DNA of 64,000 nucleotides. Origin: Paraburkholderia flagellata (GTDB taxonomy: Bacteria; Pseudomonadota; Gammaproteobacteria; Burkholderiales; Burkholderiaceae). The notes under the pieces are model-generated. The model worked only from the letters and a program-made list of their open reading frames with translations, searched no databases and was not told the origin of the DNA. The first letter of the stretch is position 1; the number at the start of each line of letters is the position of its first letter. Below, piece after piece: positions 18,047-29,200 of this stretch. Position numbers and translations under genes: made by a program. The stretch is taken from contig NZ_JAJEJT010000003.1 of NCBI RefSeq assembly GCF_021390645.1, positions 620,001 to 684,000 of the forward strand, given 5' to 3'.

Positions 18047-18949
18047 ATGGATAAACTTCAGGCGCTACGCGTGTTCGTCGTGGTGACGGAGAGCGGCGGC
18101 TTCTCGAGCGCGGCGCGAAAGCTCGAACTCGCGACCTCATCTGTCACGCGTGCTGTTGACGCGCTCGAAGAAGCACTCGGCACCGCGCTGCTCAACAGGA
18201 CGACGCGCCAGGTCACGCTATCCGATGCGGGCAAGACGTATTACCTGAGCGCAAAGCGCATTCTCGAAGACATCGCCGAAGCCGACGCCGCCGTCACCGA
18301 CCGCGGCGACGCGCCCTCCGGTCCGCTCCGGGTATCCGTGCCTGTGGAGTTTGCGCGGCAGTGCATCAGCCCGCATCTCGGCGCGTTCCTGTCGCGCTAT
18401 CCCAAACTCGATCTGGACATCACGCTGACCGACACGGTTTCCGATCTGGTGTCCGAGCGGATCGACCTGGCCATCCGCCTTGGCACGCCGCCTCCAGACG
18501 CCAGTGTGATCAGCCGGCACATCGGCAACTTCAGCCGGTATGTCGTGGCCAGTCACGCTTATCTGAGCGAATTCGGCACGCCAGCGGAACCCAGGGAATT
18601 GACCACGCACCAGAGCCTGCGCTTCTCTTATGGAGCCGACCGGCAAGTTTGGACGTTCCGCAAGGATGGCCTGCAGTCCGAAGTCGCGGTTATGGGAAGA
18701 CTGAAGACCAATAACTCGGACATTCTCCGCGAGGCGGCGCTGAATGGCGCCGGCATTGCGTTGCTCCCAAGCTGGCTCGTGGCCGCCGATGTGCAAAGCG
18801 GACGTCTGACCAAGCTCTTCGAAGACTACGAAGTCAACCCGAACAACGCCCGGTCCGCGGTAACCGCGCTTTATTTGCCGAACCAGCGCGGATCGAGACG
18901 TATCGCCGCCTTCATCGAACTCGTCACCGGGGCGGCGAACTTGCAGTGA
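18047..18949 (+). CDS. LysR family transcriptional regulator
   Basis: This 300-residue regulator has an N-terminal winged helix (MDKLQALRVFVVVTESGGFSSAARKLELATSSVTRAVDALEEALGTALLNRTTRQVTLSDAG), then a periplasmic-binding-protein-like effector domain starting about residue 90. The TSSVTRAVDALE variant and LNRTTRQVTLSDAGK are typical of the large DsdC/CrgA-like branch common in Burkholderia. The effector is unknown. It is divergent from the DsbA-like gene, its probable target. Confidence 0.92.
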   Translation: MDKLQALRVFVVVTESGGFSSAARKLELATSSVTRAVDALEEALGTALLNRTTRQVTLSDAGKTYYLSAKRILEDIAEADAAVTDRGDAPSGPLRVSVPVEFARQCISPHLGAFLSRYPKLDLDITLTDTVSDLVSERIDLAIRLGTPPPDASVISRHIGNFSRYVVASHAYLSEFGTPAEPRELTTHQSLRFSYGADRQVWTFRKDGLQSEVAVMGRLKTNNSDILREAALNGAGIALLPSWLVAADVQSGRLTKLFEDYEVNPNNARSAVTALYLPNQRGSRRIAAFIELVTGAANLQ

Positions 18950-19431
18950 TTGGTGCCCCAGCCGATCCCACGGCCGCGGATGCTTGTCATGTCAGTTTCA
19001 AAGTCAGGTGATAATTCGAAAAGCGCGATTTCGGATTTGCCATACCAATGCCACTCACATCATGTTCCACTTTGCTTCGGTTCGATCGTTCGTGCGAGTG
19101 AAACATATTTGGCATACAGCAGGCGAGTTATGTCGCGCCACGTAGCGATACACCCTGTTTTCGAGTGACATTTATACATTCCGCTTAACAAGCGCCAACG
19201 CCGCGTGCCGCTGCACTGCGCATTTTTGTTCAAGACGTCCCGCTGATCTTTGTTTACACTTCGAAATGCGCGGAATCACTGCATCGAAAGACATCGTTGC
19301 CGCTGATTCGCGTCGCGGCAGACCCGGAACGCCGAACTGGCGCAGTATTGAGGGCCACACGCCGCTTCATCGTCCAAGCTCGATCGGATGCGCCTTCAAG
19401 ATAATCACGATCCCGCCAGCCGGAGACGACC
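18950..19431. other. 482-bp gene-free region before the long STAND regulator
   Basis: No supported gene, hairpin or repeat stands out. The first 250 bases are AT-richer than the genes and contain two CGAGTGA words (19095 and 19162). TTTACA near 19253 could be part of a promoter. It presumably holds the promoter and control sites of the STAND gene. Confidence 0.5.
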
Positions 19432-22413
19432 ATGATTCAGATAGGATCGTTACAGGTCAGTTTCGATCAGCGAAACATTCAGCAGAACGGCCTTTCGCTG
19501 CGAATTGGCGCGCGCGCTTTCGATATTCTCGAGGCGCTTTATCGCGCCAACGGCGCCATTCTGTCGAAAGACGACATCATGGACGCGGTCTGGCCGGGCC
19601 AGATCGTCGAAGAGAATCGACTTCAGGTGCACATCGCTGCGTTGCGCAAGCTGCTCGGAGCCGACCGTGATCTGATCAAAACCGTACCGGGGCGAGGTTA
19701 TCTGCTGATTGCCGGGAGCGCCCAGACGGCCAAGGCGGGCGAGACTCGTCCGCAGATCGCAACCACACTTCAGCTTCCCGCACTCCCTCCGCTCGTCTCG
19801 CCCCTGATCGGGCGCGCCGCGGAGATCGAACAACTCCTCGATCACCTCGAACGGGGACCGGTCACGACGGTCGTCGGCGCCGGCGGCATCGGCAAGACCG
19901 CGCTCGCCCTTCACGTCGCCAACGAAATCCATGGCCGAAGCGGTCGAGCGATATGCTTCGTGGAACTTGCCAGAGCGTCATCGAGCGAGGCAGTCCTCGC
20001 TATCCTGGCTGACGCGCTGAGGCTTCCCATGGACGATGTGCAGCGCCGCACGGACACGCTATACGACGTGCTCGCCGAATCCGGATGCCTCCTCGTACTC
20101 GACAACGCCGAGCATGTGATCGACGTCGTGGCGGGGCTCGTGGAGGCGCTGCTCGTGCGCAACTCATCGGTGCGCGTGCTCGTGACGAGCCGCGAAGCCC
20201 TGCACATCCGCGCTGAGTCCGTGTTGCGCCTCGAGCCGCTTGCCGTTCCGGAGACCGGACTCGCAACACAGGAGATGCTCGCGCATTCGGCGGTCGAACT
20301 GTTCCTGTGCCGTGCCCGGTCGCTCGCAACGGACTGCGCCACCGACGAAAAGAGCATTGCACTGGCCGCCGACATCTGCCGGCGCCTCGACGGCCTGCCA
20401 CTTGCCATTGAACTCGCTGCGGCGCGGGTGGCGACGCTCGGTGTCGAAGGGGTGGCTTCGCGGCTCGACCACCAGCTCGACCTTCTCACCGGCGGCTTGC
20501 GTTCGGCATTGCCGCGGCACCAGACCTTGCGTGCGACGTTCGAGTGGAGCTACGCGCTGCTCGATGCGCCTTCGCGCGTTATCTTCCGCCGCTTCGGGTG
20601 CTTTACGGGCGCGTTCACTTTCGATGCGGTCTGCGCCGTCGCCACGGAGCCCGGCATGTCGATCGCGGTGGTCGTGTCGAGTCTCGGGGAACTCGCGACC
20701 AAATCGCTTTTGAACGTGGAGTTTCACGGTCCAATCGCAACGTACCGGCTGACCAAGAGCACACGTGCCTACGCGATGGAGAAACTGCGCGACGAAGGTG
20801 AAGTGCACGTCATCGCTTCCCGGCATATGCGCTACATGAAAAAACGCATTGAGGAGCACGGCCTTGTCCACGCGGAAGGCAGCCGGCACGGCACGGATCT
20901 CAACGCGCGTCTTTCTCTCGACGACGCACGCACGGCCTACGATTGGGCCTTCTCCGAGAACGGCGACCCGGCCCAGGGCGTCGCGCTCGCGGGAGCGCTG
21001 GTCGGCACGCTGCTCGATGCATCGCTCGTCCACGAATGCTGCGAACGGGCGCGGCGCGCGCTGGACGTGCTCGACACCCTGCCTGCCGGCTCTGTCGACG
21101 TTGTCTGCGAAATGCGTCTGTGCGCTGCCTACGCCTCCACGCTCGTGTACGTGGGCGAGAATGTCGAGACGGCGATATCGTTTTGGCAGCGCGTGTTGCG
21201 GCTCGCGCAGGCAGCGCACGACGACGCGTTCGTGGCGCGCGCCCTCTGGGGCCTCTGGAACACCGCGTTGTCGATCGCCGACATTCACGCATCGATCCGC
21301 TATGCCACGCGCATCCAGCAAGCCGCGGAGCATGGCGAATTGCGCGGCAAGCGACTGCTGGCGGGCGCCATGCTAGCCATTTCGCTCCACTGCTTCGGCG
21401 AGCACGAGCAAGCCCGGGAACGCCTCGAGTTCGCCGTTGCGGCGCTCGGCGAACTGGGCGCGGAGGACTCGCCCTGCGGCTCGCTCGGCGTGGACCCGCT
21501 CATCTTCTGCAATGGCACACTCGCTCGCATTGCCTGGCTTCAGGGCAAGCCGGCGCACGCAATGCAGCTCGTGCAAACCTCGCTGAACCCGGCCCGCCGG
21601 GATACGCTGGAGCCAACGCTCAGCCATCTGCTTGCCACCGTGGCCGTGCCGGTCGCGCTTCAGTGTGGCGACGTGCAGGCCGCATCGCGCTATCTCGCCC
21701 TGTTGCGTTCGCAGGTGGCGACTCACCGCTTCGCGGTCTGGGAAGACTACGCGCAATGTCTGTCCATCCAGATCGATCTTCAGTCCGGTGATGAAACGTC
21801 GGCGCTCGAGAAGCTCGAGCCTGCCCTGCAGCGACTCGTTGCGCGTGGCTTTCGGCGCGTGATTGCGCCGTTCATCGTGTTGAGTGCCGAGATGCTTGCA
21901 AACGCCCGCCGTTTCGCGGAAGCCGGTGCGAGGCTAGACGACGCGATCAAGCGCAGCGAGACCCACAGCGAATATTACTTTCTGCCCGAACTGTTGCGGG
22001 CCAGAGGTTGGGTGGAACTCCAGCACGCGCTCGCGCTGGAAGGCTCAGCGCGTGAGGAGCGCGCGCATTGCGAAGCGCAAGCACGCCACTTTCTGAACGC
22101 CGCGATGACGCTAGCGAGCGAACACGGCGCGGTGATCTGGAAATTGCGCGCCGCGCTCGACCTCGCCACACATCACATTGAAAGAGACGAGGCTGCTCAA
22201 GCCGTGGCGCTTCTTGCGCAGTTTGATGCCCTCATCGATCTGAACTCGCCGGCACCCGATATCCAGCGTCTTGGCCAACTTCGCCGGCGGCTCAGCTCAG
22301 CGGGCGTCCCGAGCGCCCGCACGCCGCCGCGCCTCGAGAGGTCGACGGCGAGTGTCGCCTCAACCGCCGCTTCGACGGCCGCCTCATCTGTCCCGCGCCG
22401 ATCAGCGCGATAG
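19432..22413 (+). CDS. STAND-type regulator: OmpR-like winged helix, NB-ARC-like ATPase, TPR-like C-terminus
   Basis: This is a 993-residue protein. Residues 1-95 are a Trans_reg_C winged helix (FDILEALYRANGAILSKDDIMDAVWPGQIVEENRLQVHI, ending TVPGRGYLL). Residues about 120-400 are a signal-transduction ATPase: Walker A VVGAGGIGKTAL at 147-158, Walker B CLLVLDNAEHV, sensor LVTSREAL, and the GLPLAIELAAARV motif. A helical arm with RATFEWSYALLD follows. The rest is a helical repeat sensor. STAND regulators switch between ADP- and ATP-bound states on ligand or protein binding. It is tail-to-tail with the REC-kinase gene, overlapping it by 12 bases. A shorter paralogue lies at 32376. Confidence 0.9.
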   Translation: MIQIGSLQVSFDQRNIQQNGLSLRIGARAFDILEALYRANGAILSKDDIMDAVWPGQIVEENRLQVHIAALRKLLGADRDLIKTVPGRGYLLIAGSAQTAKAGETRPQIATTLQLPALPPLVSPLIGRAAEIEQLLDHLERGPVTTVVGAGGIGKTALALHVANEIHGRSGRAICFVELARASSSEAVLAILADALRLPMDDVQRRTDTLYDVLAESGCLLVLDNAEHVIDVVAGLVEALLVRNSSVRVLVTSREALHIRAESVLRLEPLAVPETGLATQEMLAHSAVELFLCRARSLATDCATDEKSIALAADICRRLDGLPLAIELAAARVATLGVEGVASRLDHQLDLLTGGLRSALPRHQTLRATFEWSYALLDAPSRVIFRRFGCFTGAFTFDAVCAVATEPGMSIAVVVSSLGELATKSLLNVEFHGPIATYRLTKSTRAYAMEKLRDEGEVHVIASRHMRYMKKRIEEHGLVHAEGSRHGTDLNARLSLDDARTAYDWAFSENGDPAQGVALAGALVGTLLDASLVHECCERARRALDVLDTLPAGSVDVVCEMRLCAAYASTLVYVGENVETAISFWQRVLRLAQAAHDDAFVARALWGLWNTALSIADIHASIRYATRIQQAAEHGELRGKRLLAGAMLAISLHCFGEHEQARERLEFAVAALGELGAEDSPCGSLGVDPLIFCNGTLARIAWLQGKPAHAMQLVQTSLNPARRDTLEPTLSHLLATVAVPVALQCGDVQAASRYLALLRSQVATHRFAVWEDYAQCLSIQIDLQSGDETSALEKLEPALQRLVARGFRRVIAPFIVLSAEMLANARRFAEAGARLDDAIKRSETHSEYYFLPELLRARGWVELQHALALEGSAREERAHCEAQARHFLNAAMTLASEHGAVIWKLRAALDLATHHIERDEAAQAVALLAQFDALIDLNSPAPDIQRLGQLRRRLSSAGVPSARTPPRLERSTASVASTAASTAASSVPRRSAR

Positions 22414-23547
22414 CGCCAGCTTCACAATCAGCCCTGGATCGTTGTCCTCGAGCTGCAGCGTGCCACGATGCAACGTCGCCACCCCTTTGACGAGCGCGAG
22501 CCCGAGTCCGACTCCGGGGGTTCCGCGACTCGCGTCACCACGGTAGAACCGCTCGGTCACCCTGATCTTTTCCGATTCCGGAACACCGGGTCCGTCGTCG
22601 ATCACCGCGACTTCGATCGTGCCGTCGGCGCCGCTCAGACGGACACGCACCTGCGTGCTCGCGAACTTCAGCGCGTTGTCGATGAGATTGCCGATCGCCT
22701 GGGCGAGCAACAAGGGATCGACCAGCGCCGGCAAGCTGTCCGGACCACTCAGTGTCAGCGCGAGCCCGCGTAGTTCCGCCAGCGGCTGATAAAACTCCAC
22801 CGCCTCCGCGACAACGTGCGCCACGTCGCTTTGCAGAAATCCCGATCTGCGCACGCCCGCATCGATTTCCGCGAGCCGCAGGAGCGCGTTGAAAATGCCG
22901 ATGACACGGTCGATGTCGCTCAACGCCCCCTCCAGCCGCTCCAGCGTTTCGCAATCGACCTTCTTCTTGAGGTCGAGGACCATCGCCTCGATCCTGAAGC
23001 GGAGTTCGGTGAGCGGCGTTCGAAGATCGTGAGCGATGGCATTCGATGTATTGCGCACGCTATTGATCATATCTATCAGCGCGTCCTGCGCGGCCTCGCG
23101 GCAGCGCACCTCTTCCTGAAGACGCGCGTTCTGCTCTTTGAGGGCTTTCTGCAGACGCCCCAGCTTCAAATGCGTCTTCACGCGCGCAAGCAGTTCTTCC
23201 ATCTGCAGCGGCTTGGTCACATAGTCGACTGCCCCCACATGGAAGCCGGCCGTCTTGTCTTCTGTCTGCGATAGCGAGGTCATGAAAATCACGGGCACTG
23301 CGCGGGTTCGTGGGTTGTCCTTCAGCCTGCGGCACACCTCGAAACCATCCAGGCCCGGCATCATCACGTCAAGCAGGATCAGGTCCGGGTGCACAAGATC
23401 CGCCCGCCTGAGCGCTTCTTCGCCGTCGCGGGCAATTGATACGCGCAGGTCGTTTCCTTCGAGAAAATCGACCACCAGGCCGAGATTCGACGCCGTATCG
23501 TCAACAACCAGAACAAGCGGCGCAATGCATTCGAGTTCCTCTGTCAT
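22402..23547 (-). CDS. Hybrid response regulator-histidine kinase
   Basis: This 381-residue soluble protein has an N-terminal receiver at about 10-125 (VLVVDDTASNLGLV, LILLDVMMPGLDGFEVC with the phospho-Asp, VTKPLQ). A short coiled coil leads to a HisKA domain with the phospho-His in IAHDLRTPLTELRFRIEAM and a HATPase_c domain (NLIDNALKFA, DDGPGVPESEK, GVGLGLALVKGV). There is no membrane or PAS segment, so input comes through the receiver. The start ATG overlaps the upstream kinase stop (ATGA) and has GAGGG before it. It is the last gene of the four-gene signalling operon and probably takes phosphate from the neighbouring kinases. Confidence 0.92.
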   Translation of the reverse strand: MTEELECIAPLVLVVDDTASNLGLVVDFLEGNDLRVSIARDGEEALRRADLVHPDLILLDVMMPGLDGFEVCRRLKDNPRTRAVPVIFMTSLSQTEDKTAGFHVGAVDYVTKPLQMEELLARVKTHLKLGRLQKALKEQNARLQEEVRCREAAQDALIDMINSVRNTSNAIAHDLRTPLTELRFRIEAMVLDLKKKVDCETLERLEGALSDIDRVIGIFNALLRLAEIDAGVRRSGFLQSDVAHVVAEAVEFYQPLAELRGLALTLSGPDSLPALVDPLLLAQAIGNLIDNALKFASTQVRVRLSGADGTIEVAVIDDGPGVPESEKIRVTERFYRGDASRGTPGVGLGLALVKGVATLHRGTLQLEDNDPGLIVKLALSR

Positions 23548-26234
23548 GCCGGCCCTCTTCCGTTCCAATGCCGCTCGATGAATGCGAGCAACTCCCTCGA
23601 TTCGAAGTTTTCCGCGAGCCGACGTACGCGCAGCACGAATGCCTGGTACCGCCCGTCGCTTTCCAGCAGCGAATCGGCGTGACGCATGACGTCGCGCATC
23701 TCGCCTCGCAATGCCAGGCGATGCAGAATTTCCATGTTCTCATGCGAGGGAACGACCAGCGGCGCGGCCGCGCCAGAGTCACCCGGAACAGGCGGCGATG
23801 TGTCGGGCGTGCGCTCGCCTTGCGCGCACGCGTTCGACGTTCTCGGCGATGCATGGGCGCGGCGCGCATGAATGATCGCCGATGGATCGTCAGCCGCTCC
23901 GTCGATATCCTGCCTCGTCGCGCAATCCGCGTCGTCCGCCGCGCGTGCTCCATCGCCCAGATCCGGCACGGCAAGATCGAACCAGAACCGGCTCCCTCGT
24001 CCGTGCTCGCTCTCCACGTGAATCTCGCTGCCCATGAGCCAGACCAGATGTTGACTGATGGAAAGGCCCAGACCCACGCCCGCGCTGCGCCGCTCGGTAT
24101 CGCCCGCCTGTTCGAACGGCTGGAAGACTCGTCCGATCTGGTCGGGCGTGATACCCACACCCGTGTCCGATACTTCGAAGCGCAGGAGACCCTGGCTGAC
24201 CTGTCTTACCGCAAATGTGACCTCGCCTTCGTCCGTGAATTTCACGGCATTCGAAAGCAGATTTAGCAGTACCTGGCGCAGGCGCTTTTCGTCGACTCGA
24301 ATGACAGTCGGTAAGCAAGGCGCAATCACACATGTTTGTGTAAGGCCCTTTTCCCTGGCGCGCACGGCAACCATCTCCGCGAGCATCTCCAGAAACGGCG
24401 TGAGCGGCACGTCGGCCAAATGCAGATCGATGCGACCCGCGCCGACGCGCGCGAACTCCAGCAAGTCGTTTATCAGCGTCAACAGATGCGTCCCGCTTTG
24501 CTCGATGACCGCGACTTGCGACCTTTGGCGCGTCCCGAGTCCATCGTCGTGGCGCAGGATCTGTGCATAACCGAGGATGCCGTTCAGCGGTGTCCGCAAC
24601 TCGTGGCTGATGTTGGCGAGAAATTGATCCTTCGCCTTATTCGCCGCTTCCGCCTCGTCTCGCGCTACGCGCACCGTGGCCTCGAGCGCCTTGCGCTCGG
24701 AAATGTCCTGCAAGACCGCGATCGTGTGATAGATCTGCTCACTCGGTTCCCATTGGATCGCAACGCAGACATTGACCCAAACGCGCGTTCCGTCGCCGCG
24801 TATGAGTAGCTTGTCTTCGACGTAGTGAGGGATTTTCTTCTCGAACAGCAGTCCAAACCGGGAATCGCTGGCAGGCAGACAGGATGCGTCCGTGACGTCC
24901 CTGAATGTCATGTTGAGCAATGCGTCGCGGGTGTAGCCGACTATCTCGCAGTATCGTTGATTGACACGCAGAAATCGCCCATCCGAGCCGCAGTGCGCAA
25001 TCCCGACCGCGGCATTTTCAAACGTACCCCGAAAGCGCTCCTCGCTGGCGCGCAACGCCAGCTCCGCACGCTTGAGTTCGGTAATGTCGATCAACGTGCC
25101 GCTCAGGCAGACAGGTGTGCTGCCTGCATGCCTGCGCGGTGTGCCGCGCGTGAGGACCCATCGGTAAGACCCGTCGCTGTGCAGCAGGCGGTGCTCTACC
25201 GCAAGCGCCCCACCGCTCCTCAACTGGCTTCTGATTGCCTCTCCAAAGCGGTTCCGGTCGTCAGGATGAACGAGCGCCATGAACCGGCTGAAGCTGGGAG
25301 CGCCGGCATGCTCCCCATAGCCGAGCCACTCGCGCACGTTCCAGCATCGCAGCACCCAATGCTGTTCGTCTTCGCTGTCAACTTCGAGTTCCCATACGCC
25401 GACATTCGACCCCCACATTGCCGCGCCGAGGCGCTCATTGGTTTCGCGCAGAATCTCCGCTTGCGCCGCACGGCGCGTTTCGGTCACGTCGCGAATCGCG
25501 AGCACGACACCAACGACCTGCCCCACATCGTCGACGATCCGTGTGACTCGGGTTTCGACCGGTACTTCGCGTCCCTGCCGGCCAACCAGTCGCGTCTTGT
25601 CCGGCAAGTCGACGGGCGCGTGCTCGCGCAGGGCCGCGGCGCCCACGTCGTCCAGCGGCGTGTTCGTGTTCTCGTCGATCAGCACGAGCACCTTCGCGAG
25701 CGGCTGGCCGGCGGCCTCCACGCGAGACCATCCTGTCAATGCCTCGGCAACGGGGTTGATCAGCGTGACGCGCGATTCGCAGTCCGTCGCAATCACACCG
25801 TCGCCAATGCTGGCAAGCGTGACCGCATAGCGCTGCTCGCTTTCGCGCAGGCGGCGCTCGGCAGCATGCTTGTATAGCGCCATCTCCACAACCGTGCGCA
25901 GCTGCTGGTCTTCAAAGGGCTTCAGGACGTACCCGAACGGTTCGGTGACCGTCGCGCGCTGGACCGTCTCCTCGTCCGCATAGGCGGTGAGAAATACGAT
26001 GGGCAGACCATGCGTTTCGCGTAGCCGCCGCGCGGCATCGATACCGTCCAGTTCGCCCTCGAGGCGTACATCCATGAGAACGAGGTCGAGCGGCGCCCGC
26101 GCCGCCACGACGAGTGCCTCCTCGCCGCTCGCGACACTGCCCGCAACGGTATGACCGCAGCGCACCAGCTGTTGACCGATGTCGCGTGCCACCACACGAT
26201 CGTCTTCCACGATGAGTATGCGCGCGGATGCCAT
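23544..26234 (-). CDS. Soluble REC-PAS-PAS-PAS histidine kinase with extra C-terminal helical module
   Basis: This is an 896-residue protein. A receiver (ILIVEDDRVVARDIG, LDLVLMDVRLEGELDGIDAA, GYVLKPF) covers about 1-120. Three PAS/PAC units follow (SIGDGVIATDCESRVTLINPVAEALTGW; a PAS_3-type ending DGSYRWVLTRG; VNQRYCEIVGYTRDALLNMTFRDVT). Then come HisKA with phospho-His in FLANISHELRTPLNGILGYAQ and HATPase_c (NLLSNAVKFTDEGEV, GVGLGLSISQHLV). A disordered Ala/Asp-rich linker leads to a 70-residue helical tail of unknown role (ENMEILHRLALRGEMRDVMR). The start is chosen at MASARILIVEDD, because the upstream in-frame extension would run into the previous gene. It has no membrane segment. Confidence 0.92.
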   Translation of the reverse strand: MASARILIVEDDRVVARDIGQQLVRCGHTVAGSVASGEEALVVAARAPLDLVLMDVRLEGELDGIDAARRLRETHGLPIVFLTAYADEETVQRATVTEPFGYVLKPFEDQQLRTVVEMALYKHAAERRLRESEQRYAVTLASIGDGVIATDCESRVTLINPVAEALTGWSRVEAAGQPLAKVLVLIDENTNTPLDDVGAAALREHAPVDLPDKTRLVGRQGREVPVETRVTRIVDDVGQVVGVVLAIRDVTETRRAAQAEILRETNERLGAAMWGSNVGVWELEVDSEDEQHWVLRCWNVREWLGYGEHAGAPSFSRFMALVHPDDRNRFGEAIRSQLRSGGALAVEHRLLHSDGSYRWVLTRGTPRRHAGSTPVCLSGTLIDITELKRAELALRASEERFRGTFENAAVGIAHCGSDGRFLRVNQRYCEIVGYTRDALLNMTFRDVTDASCLPASDSRFGLLFEKKIPHYVEDKLLIRGDGTRVWVNVCVAIQWEPSEQIYHTIAVLQDISERKALEATVRVARDEAEAANKAKDQFLANISHELRTPLNGILGYAQILRHDDGLGTRQRSQVAVIEQSGTHLLTLINDLLEFARVGAGRIDLHLADVPLTPFLEMLAEMVAVRAREKGLTQTCVIAPCLPTVIRVDEKRLRQVLLNLLSNAVKFTDEGEVTFAVRQVSQGLLRFEVSDTGVGITPDQIGRVFQPFEQAGDTERRSAGVGLGLSISQHLVWLMGSEIHVESEHGRGSRFWFDLAVPDLGDGARAADDADCATRQDIDGAADDPSAIIHARRAHASPRTSNACAQGERTPDTSPPVPGDSGAAAPLVVPSHENMEILHRLALRGEMRDVMRHADSLLESDGRYQAFVLRVRRLAENFESRELLAFIERHWNGRGPA

Positions 26235-26253
26235 GTCGATGCCCTTTGGATCC

Positions 26254-29200
26254 TTAGAGTTTGAAGTGAATGACAAAGCTTGTCCCCACATCGCTGTCCT
26301 GCCGAACCGAGGCATGGAGTTGGTGGGCAAGGTCGGAAACGAGTTGCAGGCCGAGAGAATCGGCCTCCTCGATGGAAAAATCGGGCGGCAATCCGATGCC
26401 GTCATCCGATACGCTCAGTTTGCATCCGCGCTCGTCGTCCGAGACCAGCTGGACGCTCAGGTGCCCGTGCTGTCCCTCCGGAAACGCGTGTTTGAGCGCA
26501 TTCGAGACAAGTTCGTTCACGATCATGCCGCACGCCACCGCCCGGTTCATGTCGAGCTGCACGTCGTCCACCCGCACATCGAGGGACACGTTCAGTTGAC
26601 TCAATTCATACGCGCGGGAAAGGTGCGCGCACAGATTCCGGATATGAGACGCCATGTCGATGCGCGCAAAATTTCCGGCCCGATAGAGATTCTCATGAAC
26701 CATCGCCATCGAGCGCACCCGGTTTCTGCTGTCGAGGAAGCGCTCCGCCGTCGCCCTGTCTTCGACGCGCGCCGCCTGGAGATTGAGCAGGCTGCTGATC
26801 AACTGCAGATTGTTTTTGACCCGGTGATGCACTTCTTGCAGCAAGGCTTCCTTTTCCTCGAGGAGCGCCTCAATCTCTTCCAGGCTGGCATTCTCGATCG
26901 ATATCGCGGCCTGCGATGCGAGCAGTCTGAGCACCGCCATCCGCGAGAGCGTGAAAACGCCGGGCGCCAGTTCGTTCTCGAGATACAGGGCGCCGACCAC
27001 CCGGTCCTGCTTGACGAGCGGCAATGACAGCACCGAGCGGGCATTCCGGCCGCTGAAGTACTCGTCTGCTGCGAATGGATTCTCTATCGAGGCGTCGTCC
27101 ACCAGCACCGGTTCGTGCGTACGCAGGCTGTGATGCAGCATCGCGACGGGTACGGCCTCCGACGAAGCGGCGCGACGGCCGACATCGACCGTGGTGCCCT
27201 CACGGATCGCATTGGCCTCCGCCTCGATCCAGAGTTGCTCCGCGTGCGGCAAAATCAACAATGCGCGCCGGGCGCCGGCGTGCTCGAGCACAATGGTCAT
27301 CAGCGTATGCATGAGCCGCTCGACCACCCGCTCGCTGGAAATCGCCTGGGATGCCTTAACGACCGTCTCCATCTCCAGTTGATTCGCCACCGGCCCGCTC
27401 GACGCGCTCGAAGCGTCGTCCGACGCCAGTCCCGGATGGCGCGCGTCGAGCGACCGGACTTTCGCCATCGCCCCCCAGTTCAACCAGGCCAGCCGCGCGT
27501 TGCGCAGGTACACGACGCTGATAGCCGCAAAACCCTGAGCCGCATAGAACCGGCCGGCGATCTCATTGGCGAGACCCTCGACATGCAGCAGACGCTGCAA
27601 GCGCGCGTGCTCGATCGCCTGCTCGTAGAAGCGCATCGCTTCGAACTCACGCTTGCCTACGCGTGCGAGTTCGGCCTCGACCAACGCAGTACGCGAGGCA
27701 AAGTTCGCGGGGGCATGCCGGGACCAGCCGCGCAGTTTCTCGACATGATCAGCCAGCGACGTCAGGTTGGCGGTCTGTTCGGTGGGTGCAAGGGTGTCAT
27801 GCCAATGCAGACGCACCAGTGCGCCAAAGAAGTGATATTCCGCCAGCTCGAAGTGTCCCGACGTGGTCCACAGCAACGGGGCTGCGCGCTTTTGCGCCTC
27901 CAGCGCGCCCCCGATGTCGCCGGCAAAATAGCGCGCCTGCATCTGGCGTATCCAGTACCAGCATGTCGCGATGGCGAGTGCGGAATTGCCTTCGAGATGT
28001 CGCTCCAGGGAAGCCTCGTCTGCATAGTCCGCACCGGCGGAACCGAGCCACGGCTGCAGCCCCCGCAGTCCGCGAATCAACGACAACTGGGCGGTCATGA
28101 TGTCGACGATCAGCCCGAAACCCGCGGCGCGAACGATACGCAGGCGCTCGACCGCCTCGTCCTCGATCTCCGCGAGCGGATGGCCGGCGGCAAGTAGACT
28201 CGTCACGAGGCAGCAGCTGCTGAAGCCAATATAGGTGAGGTCGCCGCTCTGCGTCGCCGCTTCGAAAGCCCGCCGCAATAGCGGCAGTCCCGTGCGCATG
28301 GGCTGTGTCCACGGCATCACGTGATAGGCGAAGCACATGTACACGCGCGCCCTGAACCGCCCCAGGCCCCGCTCGTCCACCAGCGCCAGTCCCAGCCTGC
28401 CGAACTCGAAACCCGCGCGATAGTCGCCGAAAATCGGCCCGGCCACCATGCCGAGGTAGGCGAAACCCAGCGAGGACGCGTCGGCGTTTCCATGGCGAAT
28501 GCTCAGGTTCGCCATGCGTGACAACACCAGACATACCAGGTTCTCGTCCGTGAAGAAGGCCGGTGGCAAAACCGCGGTCAGGACATTGAGCGTCGCCTCC
28601 AATGTCTCGTCATGGAGCAGCGGAAGATCGATGAGGGAGGCGATCGCTCTTTGCCCGATCCGCTCGTGCAGGGTCGCGTACTCCGCCTCGGCATCCGCGC
28701 GGGCTGGGTGCGCGGCCCAGTCAATCCCGACCTGGCGCAGATAGCCGAGGCAGATTTCGACGGCGGCCTGCATCTGATCAAGCGCCGTATGCAGCGTGAC
28801 GCGAAGAAACGCCACCGCAGCCTTGTGCGGCGCGTTCTCAGCCTTGATTGCCAGACCACGCAGGCGCTCCTCGGCCAGCGTGGCGTTTCCCGTGAGGAAT
28901 TCGCATTCGGCGCGCAGCAGTTCGAACGAGAACTTCTCCTGGTAATGCGTCTGCCATGCGCCACTGCCAATAATGTCGCTTCCGAGCGTCAGATACGCGA
29001 GCGCGGAACCATAGGCTGCGGAGGCCCTTGCGCGGCGGCCGGCGCGCAAGTTGAGACCGGCCACGCGCGTGCGTACTTCAACGTCCTCGATCACGTGGAT
29101 CGCGCGGTTGAACTGGTTGACGATCTCGAAGATATTTCGCTCGACATCCGGATCCCCGTCACCGCCGTCCAGCAGGGTCCCGATGCGCAAGTGCGCCGGT

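Noticed and set aside
19266..19670. 134-codon frame overlapping the start of the long STAND gene
   Set aside because: It is a frame-shifted reading of the winged-helix coding region and its leader, rich in Arg and without motifs.
20164..21333. 389-codon antisense frame within the long STAND gene
   Set aside because: It has no start context and a biased composition with no known motifs. The plus-strand frame has Walker motifs and a winged helix.
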